DNA from: Ceriagrion tenellum
Taxonomy: Eukaryota; Arthropoda; Insecta; Odonata; Coenagrionidae
Reading direction: 5' to 3'
NCBI GenBank assembly: GCA_963169105.1
Contig: OY720632.1
Span: 1,736,001 to 1,800,000 of the forward strand
DNA length: 64,000 bases
Both the position numbers and the translations under genes were made by a program. This document shows, one piece after another, positions 55,045 through 64,000 of the stretch; position 1 is the first letter of the stretch; each line of letters opens with the position of its first letter. Under the pieces are notes generated by a model. The model had not been told where the DNA came from and did not search any database. It saw nothing but the letters and a program-made list of their open reading frames with translations.

Positions 55045-58000
55045 ATTTCTTTTAAAAACGCAATACTCGGGTGAGGCAATCGGGATAGTCACCTAGGATA
55101 TGGCCTAAGGTACCGTTGACCTTGTGCTTATCTCGAGAAGACCGGTATTTATCACACTCCGTCAGGATGTCGCACACTCAGAGGGGAGTCGCACTCATCA
55201 CACCAAGGTTGTCTATTCTCTTCTGTGAAGAGGTATGAGTGGGTCAGGGCAGTGTGCCCTATCCTCAGGCGTGTGACTGCGACTTCTTCCCTGCGAGTAT
55301 TCCTGACGGAAGAGGGCCACACTGATACTACCGGTTTCACAGTTCGGAGCTTGATGTTATTACTCCCATGCCACGATTCTTGCCATTTGTCTAAAATAAT
55401 CCTTCGAAACATAGCCTTTAGGTCCTCCGCAGTCACCATGTTCCATATAATTTCTGGCATCTGTAATGCTTTCTTTGCAGCCTTGTCTGCGCGTTCATTA
55501 CCAGCTATTCCCATATGTCCAGGTACCCACATAAAGGAGATTTTAATTCCCTTGTTAGTGAGGGAGTGAAGAGCCTCCTGGACGAGAGGGTGGAGTGGGT
55601 AATAGGCTGAAATGGACTTCACAGCGCTTAGAGAGTCTGTACAGATAAGGAAAGTGCCAGAATTGCATTTTATATTTCCTAAGGCCGTCTTAATTGCGAG
55701 TAATTCTGCATTGTATATGCTGCAACACGGATGGAGCCTCGCCTTCATGACTTTGTGATGAGCGGAGGACACTGCACAAGCACATGCCGAGCCGGACTTC
55801 GATCCATCTGCATACACGGGGATGAAGTCCGGGTGGTTATCCAGGAATTCATAGAATAGGCTCTGGTATTCCTGGGACGTTAGAGAAGATTTCTGGTGCT
55901 TGTGCAGTTCAGTGTGGCACTCTGGTCGTGGTATGGACCATGGTGGGTATTTTGAATACCCAACAGGATATACCTCCGGCAGAGATATGTCATTACTGTC
56001 CATAAAATCTTTAAGTCGAATACATAGCGGCCTGGTAGCCCTCGTCTTTCTGTTAAAAATATCTAAAAACCTAGGTTTAAAAACGATATTAAAACATGGG
56101 TGTTTTGTCATTGACAAAATTTTCGACGCACGAGCTACATGTCAGCATTAATCTGCGAGTAGCCAACGGCGGCTCCCCTGCGTCCACATACAGGCTGTGG
56201 ATGGGAGAGGTCCTAAAAGCGCCAGTGGCTAGCCGTATTCCTGCGTTGTGGACCGTTGTTAACGGTCGCAGGTAAGACTCTCGTCCAGAAGGGTAAACGA
56301 AACACCCGTAGTCTATTTTAGACCGAATCAGAGAACGGTATAATAAAATCGAGATGGTGCGGTCTGCGCCCCATGTTTTGTTGCTTAAAATACGTAAAAT
56401 ATTTAGACCACGACGACATTTCTGGGCTAGATTGCGAATATGTTCCTGCCATGTCAGTCTCCGGTCTAAAGTCAACCCCAGAAATCGAACGGATTCCACG
56501 AAAGGAAGGTTACTTCTTCCTAGGCGTAACTGCGGAACTATATGGATACCCCTCAATCTGTGAAAGTGCACACACACAGTTTTCTCAATAGAGAAACGAA
56601 ACCCATTTGTCTTTGCCCAGTCATTGAGTTTTGTGACAGTTAGCCGAGTCTTTCTTGAAACGCTGGCTAATGTGGACGACCTGCAGAAGATTGCAAGGTC
56701 GTCTACGAATAGGGATCCCATTACCGGAGTTTTAATACAGTCAGCTATGTCATTAATGGCAATTGCAAATAACGTGACGCTTAGAACAGAACCTTGGGGA
56801 ACGCCGTTTTCCTGGTAGTAAAACTGTGAGAGGCTCTTACCTACTCTCACTCTAAAACCGCGGTTTGATAAAAAGTTTCGTACAAAAATGGGTAGATTAC
56901 CCCTAAAGCCCCAACTGTGCATTGTTTGTAGGATTTTCCTGCGCCAAAGCATGTCGTACGCCTTCTCTAAATCAAAGAAGACTCCAATGCAGTGTTGGCG
57001 CAGAAGAAAGGCCTCCTGGATATCAGTCCGTACGAGATGATCTATTGTACATCTACCCCGGCGGAAACCACATTGAATGCTGGAGAGAAGGTTTCACCGC
57101 TCTAACCACCAAACAAGCCGGCGATTAACCATTCTCTCCATAACCTTACACAGGCAACTTGTGAGAGAAATGGGCCTGTAATTCCTCGGGTCATTCTTGT
57201 CCTTCCCCTGTTTCGGTATCGGAACCACGACAGACTCCCGCCAGGACTGTGGGAAACTCCCCTCAAACCAAATTTGGTTGAGGGTGTGAAGGATCTCCGC
57301 CAATGCACTCTTTGGCAAATTCTTTAGAAATACATTGTGGACATTGTCTATCCCTGGAGACGAATTCCGAGAGTCCGCAATGGCCGAGGCTAGTTACCAC
57401 AGCGAAAAGCTTGTTATAATCAGCAATGCCGTGCGTTTCTCGGAACGACAGAGATAATACTTCAGAGCGTTGTCTCATATCTCTGAAGTCGGCATTGTAG
57501 TTGGCGTCGCTGCTGATTTCTGCGTACGTACGGCCGAAAATCTCGCACATATCCGAGGGGGAAGTAATCACTCGGTCATCGACTTTTAGTCCGGAAACGC
57601 CGCATTGCTGATTGGAGCCCGAGATGCTTTGGACCTTCCGCCATACCTGTGCAACGGGAGTCCTTTGGTTTACACTGGAAATGAATTCCATCCAGGAGGA
57701 CTTCTTCGCCTCTTTCACAATTTATTGGGCTTTTGCACGCAGCCGTCGGAAAGATGCAAGATTGGTTTCCGTCGGGTACTTGTTAAAAATTCGTAGCGCT
57801 CGTCTGCGCAATTTAATTGCCTTGGCGCATTCCTCTGTCCACCACGGCACAGGAGGTCGACGGACGATGCCCGTAGACCGTGGAACGCTCATATTTGCCG
57901 CATCTATGATTGCGGAGGTCAGAACTTCGACGTTTCCTGTTGCGTCACGAGTTGAGTCGTACTTGAACATAAAATTTTCTTTAAAATTTGGCCAATCAGC

Positions 58001-58696
58001 TTCCTGAGTAAGCCATTTACCAGGGGATATAAAGTACTGGTTAAAATTTCCTTCTTTACGTATTTAAAGGTGAAAATGATCACTCCCACAGAGATCTGTA
58101 TGAACGGACAGGTTAAGTTTCGTGTAAAGACTGCTTGAACAAATGGCAAGATCAATGGAGGAAAATTCTCCGTTAAAACGAGTTTTCTCACTGTTATTAA
58201 GTAAAAGGAGGTTAAAATCTTGGATAAAATTTGATAAAATCCGACCTCTTCTATTGCTCTGCCTCCGAGAGCTACCCCACAAAGGGTTATGTGCATTAAA
58301 GTCGCCTAAAATCACATAAGGTTTGGGTAATGGATGGACAATATCCACGAGGTTGCGTTCAGTGACTGGTGCGCATTCTGGTAAATAGACGTTACACAAC
58401 GTAATGGGCTCCGGTGCGTGCACAGTTACCACCACTGCCTGAAATGGTGAATTCAGTTGTACCCGAGAGGTGTAAAGGGCCTCTCGGATAGCAACTGCCA
58501 CTCCACCCTGGGCTCGCTGGCCGCTGGTGTCGTCATATCTAAAAACATTAAAATTTCTTAAAATACCCATGTCCGTGATTTTAAAATGCGTCTCATGGAG
58601 ACAAATACAAAACGGATTAAAATCTCGGATTAAAATGTTTAACTCTTCCTTGTGACGATAAAAACCATTACAGTTCCACTGTAAAATAAAATTCAT
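55045..58696 (-). pseudogene. ORF2 of element J, multiply disrupted
   Basis: The endonuclease is open from MNFILQWNCNGF (58696) to SDHF (58064), with GDFNAHNPLWG present and HETHF in place of QETHF (catalytic Glu kept). Later blocks are in several frames: 57970-57722, 57718-57263, 57318-57094, 56952-56089 (YDxLWRRK, GVPQGSVLSVTLF, FVDDLAIF) and 56117-55152 (RNase H with ADGSKSGS, NAELLAI, CTDSLSAV, NERADKAAKKA). The C terminus is shifted by a 2-base loss at about 55171 relative to the fragment at 38193-40512. Confidence 0.86.
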
Positions 58697-58787
58697 TAGA
58701 ATACGTTAAAAAGTGAGAACTTAAATACAGCAGTCCGTCCGTCCGTTGGGAGAATTAGCGCCGAATACGGTTCTTTTTCCCCTTCTG

Positions 58788-61700
58788 TAGTAGTAGTAGT
58801 AGTATTTGGTTTATAGGGTGCGTCGACAACATGGTCATTTTGCACCACTACACGTCATGTTTATAAAAAAAAAAAAATATATGTTACATATATTGGTATT
58901 AAAATAAAATTCTTAATATGTACTCTTAGTCAAAATTAAAATAGGTTTTACATCCTTAAAATACTGTTAAAAAGGCCAGTTTCATTTAAAAATGATAAAA
59001 CGCGGTTGAGAACATCTGAGTCATCGCCTAGGATCGACTTTATGTCTCCCGCTAACTGCAGCCTGCTACGCAAGTATCGGTATTTGTCACACTCCGTCAG
59101 GATATGCCGAACGCTGAGAGGGCAGTCGCAGTCATCACAGCGAGGTGGTCGTTTCTCCTCGGTGAAGAGAAAGGAGTGAGTCAAAGGGCAATGCCCTATC
59201 CTCAAACGTGTGATGACCACTTCCTCCCGGCGTCTCTTCCTGGCGGATGTAGGCCACGCGGACACTACCGATTTCACCCCGCGCAGTTTATTATTTTCTA
59301 AGTTCCTCCATATATCTTTTCACTCTTCTAGGGCTACCTTTCTCAAGATAGCCTTAAGGTCTTCGTATGGTACCAGCGTCAGAGTTATATCCTCCAAGTC
59401 AAGTGCCTCCTTCGCCAAAGCGTCCGCTCTTTCATTTCCAGGGATACCCACATGCCCTGGGACCCAGAGGAATGATACATATATTCCCCTTCTGCTAAGG
59501 GATATCAAAGCAGTTTGTATATCTTGAACGATTGGGTGCATTGAAGAAAAACTAGAAATGGAGTTCAGGGCGCTAAGAGAGTCCGAGCATATGACGAAGG
59601 AGCCACTGTTTCCTTCTATCCCTTCTAGAGCCATTTTTATTGCGAGGAGTTCCGCTGTGTAAACACTACACAGCGGATTTAACCTCGCCTTGATGGCTCC
59701 ATAGTGGGATGAGACAACTGCACATCCACAGGCAGCGTCAGACTTAGAGCCATCTGTAAAAACTTGCACGATACCGGGGTTGCAGTGAAGATATAGATAA
59801 AACTGACGCTGGTATTCCTGAGCAGTGGTTAAAGCTTTCTTGCGCTGAGTGAGTCCCATGTTGATTTTAGGAGCGGGAGTTTCCCATGGCGGATGTTTGG
59901 GAAAGCCAGAAGGTAATACTTCAGGGAGCGTGATTAGATGTTCGGATATCAAACTGTTGAATCGTATGCTTGCCGGCCTAGTGGCTCTGGTTCGACGGTT
60001 AAAAAGTTCTAAATAGCGGGGTTTAAAAACAATGTTAAAACAAGGGTGAGTCCTCATAGATAAAATTTTTGCTACATAGCCGCACATGAGCATGTTCCTC
60101 CGATGGGACAAGGGCGGTTCTCCTGCATCCGCATAGATGCTTTGCACTGGACTCGTACGGAACGCCCCGGTGGCTAACCGTATTCCAGCATTGTGGACCG
60201 ATGTCAGCGGGCGCAAGTATGACTCCCGACCGGAGGAGTACACAAAACAACCGTAGTCTAGTTTAGACCGTATCAGCGTCCGGTATAGTAAGATCAGCGT
60301 ATTGCGATCAGCTCCCCAGGATGAGTGACTTAGATATTTCAGAATATTTAACGCATTTGTACATTTTCTTTTCAGGACACTAATTTGTTCCTTCCAGTTG
60401 AGGCGATAGTCAAATACAAGTCCCAGGAAACGGTTGGAGTCCACAAATGGAATGTTTTTCCCTCCTAAATGTAGCGGCGGAGGGATGTGTAGCCCCCTAA
60501 TCCGGTGAAAGTGAATGCATTTCGTTTTTTCCAAGGAGAATTTAAATCCGCTCCTTTGGGTCCACTTCCCCAATTTATTCAGCGTAAGTTGGGTGAGTCT
60601 AGCGGCAGAGGTAAGATAAGATGACCTGCAGAATATCGCGAAGTCATCCACAAACAAAGACCCTATCACCGGTGGCTTCATGCAATCAACGATATCGTTG
60701 ATTGCCACGGCGAAAAGTGTTACGATTAAAACTGACCCTTGTGGAACCCCATTATCTTGGCTGTATGCTACGGATAGGTACTGACCGATTCTAACCTTAA
60801 ACACCCGATCGGATAAAAAATTCTTAATAAAAGTGGGTAGATTACCCCTGAGACCCCATTCGTGCAAAGTGTTCAATATTTTCCGCCGCCAGACAGTGTC
60901 ATATGCCTTCTCTATGTCAAAGAAGACGCCGACAACATGCTGGCGGAGAACAAAGGCTTCCTGGATGTAATTATCTATTCTTATCAGGTGATCGATCGTG
61001 GACCGGCCTCTACGAAATCCACACTGAATATCGGAGAGAAGGTTTCGGCGCTCTAGCCACCAAATAAGCCGTCGGTTAACCATTCTTTCCATTAACTTGC
61101 ACAGGCAGTTAGTGAGTGATATAGGTCGATAACCATTCGGGTCAGTACGGTCTTTGCCCTGCTTCGGTATGGGTATGACTACAGATTCCCGCCAGGACGA
61201 CGGGAATGCACCGTCTCTCCAAAGGTGATCGAGAGTGTGGAGGACCTCTAACATTGCCGTCGTCGGAATATTCCGGAGAAAGGCGTTGTGGACCTCATCC
61301 AATCCCGGAGCCGTAAATTTGGATTCATCTATGGCTGATTGTAGCTCCCTAAGGGTGAACCGAAGGTTATAGTCTTCATGAGAGCGGATCTCACGAAAGT
61401 TGATTGGTGAGGCTTCTACTCGTAGTTTAATTCCCAAAAATGTGGGATTGTAATTTCTATTACTGCTTGTATCGGCGAGTAATAGGCCAAAAGCCTCACC
61501 AATCTCAGGAGATGAGGTCACAATATCGCCACCTACCTTAAGGTAGGTTATTCCCAGCTGGTGGTGATTTCCCGAGATACTCTTCACCTTACGCCACGCC
61601 TGTGCAAGTGGAGTCCTGCTATTCACACCCGACACAAATTCCATCCAGGAAGCTCTTTTTGCGTCTCTTACGACCTGTCGTGCCTTCGCTCGCAAGCGCC

Positions 61701-61840
61701 TGAAGGAGGATAGATTGGTTTCCGTCGGATATTTGTTAAAAATCCGCAACGCCTTTTTACGTTGGCGGATAGCTTTCGCGCAGTCATCATTCCACCACGG
61801 AACTTGAGGTCTCGTCGTAGTACCGCGAGACCGTGGTACG
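58788..61840 (-). mobile_element. 5'-truncated I-type element K, nested in J
   Basis: 3053 bp, flanked by the 6-bp repeat CTTCTG (58782-58787 and 61841-61846). The 3' end is B-type with (TAG)5. It is truncated in the endonuclease-RT linker of ORF2. Sequence is very close to element C over the shared part. Confidence 0.92.
58948..61840 (-). pseudogene. ORF2 (RT and RNase H) of element K, one nonsense mutation
   Basis: Open in one frame from the truncation (…RSRGTTTRPQVPWWNDD, no own start) through FFDIEKAYDTVW, GVPQGSVLIVTLF, FVDDFAIF and RNase H (TDGSKSDAA, TAELLAI, CSDSLSAL, NERADALAKEA). A TGG-to-TGA change at 59320-59322 ends it after KVALEE; the same frame continues to the full C terminus ...FLNETGLFNSILRM at 58948. 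Its intact end shows that the shorter C terminus of element B is a mutation. Confidence 0.9.
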
Positions 61841-63103
61841 CTTCTGTCTGGCTATCATGATTTCTGAGTCAGACAGATTATCCTCCTCCATAGCCTCCAC
61901 TGGGCATGGAGCCCGCACCTCGATGGGGCCGGGGGAGGGAGTTTTCTCACGCCTTGAGGGCGTGGGTCCGGTGGGTTTCTTTAGGGTCTTTTTCGGAGAA
62001 CCCGGGCAGTTATTTGTTTTTACCGGCTTTGTAGCCTTATCCGGCTTGGCTTGTTCCTCTTTATGTGACGGGTTCTGTTCTTTTTTCTTTTCTGCTTCAT
62101 TTGTTTTATTAGTGTTATTTTCGGTGTAAGTTGGGGTTTTTGCTACAACAGCGTATGACTTCGAAAATGTTGGGGCTATAAGAGTTCGAAACTTTTTTCG
62201 TGCTTCAAAATAGGGTAACTTTTCCACTGTTTTGATTTCCATTATTTTTTTTCTCCTCTTTCATTTTGGGACAATCACGAGAGTACACTGAATGTGTACC
62301 CTTGCAATTGACGCAGAAAGGTTCAGAAGTGCACGCATCACCCTCATGTTTTTCTTTGCCACAGCGCGGGCAGGTGGCCTTGCCCTCACATCTGGTGGCG
62401 ATGTGGCCGAAGTGTTGGCCATTGAAACATCGCTTGGGGCTTGGTATGAATGGATGGACGGGAACCAATTCATACCCAACGAATACCTTGTCGGGGAGCG
62501 TGTCGCGCGAGAAGTTGAGGATTACATCTGTACTGTTAGTCAGCTCGCCGTTACGCTTTATTTTCAGTCGACGACAATCGATTACGCCCTGAGAGGACAT
62601 TTGTCTTTATCTCGTCGTCGTCGACGTAGAGCAGGTCGTAGCTGCTTATCACTCCCCGACTTGTATTTAAGGTGCGATGCACCTCCACCTTAACTTGAAT
62701 GTCCTGGAGACGCGTGAAAGAAAGGAGTTTCAAACTTTGTGCGGCATTTGCCGTTTCTATAAACAAAGTGCCATCACGCAGCTTTTTTGCGGATCTAAGA
62801 TCGCCTGTAACAGCTGCTGAGAGGACACGACGGATGAGGAAGGTAGACACCTTAGTTAGTGACTCACCGTCCTTTGCACATCTCATAATCAGATACCGCC
62901 AACAGGCGGTCAACGTTATATCTCCCCCGCCCGTTTCCGGACGGGATCTTTTAGATGGAGGAAGGTTATCCGGCTCCATAAATATTAAACATTCATCCCC
63001 TGGGATCCTCACCCACCACGGAGCCACACATTCGGGACGCCACACCGCAAACCGGTGTGGTCGCCAGGGCTACCCAAGGGATATAGCACTATTGTTTAGG
63101 GGT

Positions 63104-63268
63104 CTTGGATGAATTTTTCATCTTGGATGAATTTTTTCTCTGGTGTCAATATCAGGACACCACTTGCACAGGTATGGCGTAAGGTGAAGAGTATTTCGGG
63201 TAGCCATCAGCAGCTCGGTGTTTCCTTCTTTAAAGTTAACGGAAACGTCAGCACATCTCCAGATTGCC
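63104..63268 (+). mobile_element. Inverted scrap of I-type ORF2 (linker before RT)
   Basis: Plus-strand frame SSWMNFFSGVNIRTPLAQVW...SISGSHQQLGVSFFKV matches the linker of ORF2 (SWMEFVSGVNSRTPLAQVWR in B). It is in opposite orientation to the neighbouring element J and is not identical to any copy here. A 16-bp tandem duplication TCTTGGATGAATTTTT lies at its left edge. Confidence 0.7.
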
Positions 63269-63299
63269 ATCGGCAATATATGCGGCCAGTTACTCGCCA

Positions 63300-64000
63300 A
63301 GATAGAATAGAATATATATTTATTATGCTCTGGGCATCACCCTTGAAGCAAAAACAACAACAAAATAGAAAGAACTTGGCTCAGCAAAAAAAGAGCAATA
63401 CATGAAAACGAAGAAAGATATAATAGTTATAATACAAAACAAGAAGAGGAAAACGAAGAAACAATATTTAAATTTTTACAATATTCACAATTTACAGGCT
63501 AATCAAGCACACAAAATTTTTTTTTTGCTCTGCATGGAGTAGAGTCGTTATAATGCATTTTTAAATGCATAAATGGAACCATTTATTTAAAGTTTACAGG
63601 GAGAGAATTCCAGAATTTAGAAGTAATAATTAAAAATGACTTTTGATACGCAGTTGTTCTGGGAATAGGATAGCGTAAAAAATAGTCCTTTATGCGAGAT
63701 GTCTTCTGGGTAGTTTCTGCCCTGACCTTAAACATTTCACTGGGGTCATTACGGATTCTCTCCCTGAAGATGTTAAAGAGAAGGGTTCCGAGTAAATATT
63801 TTCTTCAGTTACAAAGATTTAGCCAACCTAGGCTAATTGTATGCAGTGATACATGAGCATCCATTCTTAAATTAAATACAAATCTGTCACATGAAAATAG
63901 TTGCCTTTGTAATTTTTCATCGAGCTCATGTTAGGCAATAGTCATTAAAAACAAGGCTATCAATAATCGAAGGAAGGGAAAACCAGTGTGGAGATTAATA
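63300..64000 (-). pseudogene. 3' end of another non-LTR retrotransposon (RT C-terminal tail)
   Basis: Minus strand, reading toward lower coordinates: LQRQLFSCDRFVFNLRMDAH..., SLHTISLGWLNLCN, a stop, RKYLLGTLLFNIFRERIRND, ...SEMFKVRAE, then RYPIPRTTAYQKSFLIITSK and FWNSLPVNFK, with a stop at about 63597. The pattern ...RRKYLLGTLLxNI...YxxSFLIxTxxxWNSLP is typical of the C terminus of CR1/Jockey-type RT proteins. About 280 bp of AT-rich 3' region follow and end near 63300 in AATAGAATATATATTTATTA, like the (ATTCT)-type tail of such elements. Family not resolved. Confidence 0.6.

Larger units (their letters stand above)
58755..62979 (-). pseudogene. ORF1 of element J, interrupted by element K and frameshifted
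   Basis: Starts MEPDNLPPSKRSRPETGGG at 62979. A 2-base loss near 62605 (ACATTTGTC against ACATTTCTGTC at 42208) and an extra T near 62245 shift the frame. In the first zinc knuckle CFNGQHFGHIATRC has Gly where the second Cys belongs, so metal binding there is lost. The other knuckles read CPRCGKEKHEGDAC and CVNCKGTHSVYSRDC. The C-terminal part is split by K after SDSEIMIARQK; the last codons (KGKKNRIRR) lie at 58787-58755. Confidence 0.86.
54837..63103 (-). mobile_element. Old I-type element J, with element K nested in ORF1
   Basis: 3' end (TAG)5 at 54837; ORF2 remains at 55045-58696; ORF1 at 58755-58787 plus 61847-62979; leader truncated at 63103. About 5.2 kb without K. It carries many frameshifts and stops, so it is older than B, F or K. 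The stem at its 3' end has a mismatch (GGTGC against GCTCC). No target duplication was matched. Confidence 0.87.

Noticed and set aside
63104..63268. Twin-priming inversion of element J
   Set aside because: The inverted piece is not J's own sequence, and the matching linker is still present within J, so a simple inversion of the cDNA end does not explain it.

Overview
This window is a transposon- and satellite-dominated piece of a eukaryotic genome, most likely an arthropod. The evidence is AT-rich satellite DNA, several lineages of non-LTR retrotransposons, a Penelope-like element, and one intron-containing THAP-domain gene start. No bacterial operons, tRNA or rRNA genes were seen. The organism assignment is inference from element types only.

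Layout. 1-456 is the 5' end of a minus-strand retrotransposon. 457-4020 is satellite with a monomer of about 446 bp. 4021-13712 is a composite of two I-type (endonuclease-RT-RNase H) retrotransposons in minus orientation, bounded by a single target-site duplication. 13713-19970 is satellite. 19971-30073 is a plus-strand Jockey-like element (E1), split by a full-length minus-strand I-type element F (23263-29013). 30082-35274 is a second Jockey-like element (E2). 35275-36635 is a 5'-truncated I-type copy (D). 36636-38192 is satellite. 38193-40512 is a short I-type fragment split by a terminal-inverted-repeat DNA transposon (38523-40488). 40704-41076 holds two exons of a THAP gene. 41081-42305 holds I-type fragments, and 42306-44696 a truncated Jockey-like copy (H). 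44697-45804 is satellite, 45805-47090 a truncated I-type insertion (M), and 47091-48372 satellite. 48374-50979 contains an RT fossil and otherwise mostly unassigned DNA. 50980-52115 is a Penelope-like element with hammerhead-ribozyme-bearing inverted termini. 52297-54670 is a damaged I-type element with a foreign middle. 54837-63103 is an old I-type element (J) with a younger copy (K) nested in its ORF1. 63104-64000 holds an inverted ORF2 scrap and the RT tail of another non-LTR lineage.

How the parts relate. I-type copies encode ORF1 (three zinc knuckles) and ORF2 (AP-type endonuclease, RT, RNase H, Cys/His tail). They share a 5' terminal region with foldable conserved blocks, end in a 3' stem-loop plus (TAC)n tail instead of poly(A), and leave 6-15 bp target duplications. 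All eleven copies or fragments with the standard layout lie on the minus strand. The three Jockey-like elements lack RNase H, lie on the plus strand, and their junctions fall at one position of the satellite monomer. That makes them candidates for a satellite-specific retrotransposon lineage. Almost every copy is broken; ORF2 of the 4021-9756 element and ORF1 of element F are the most intact.
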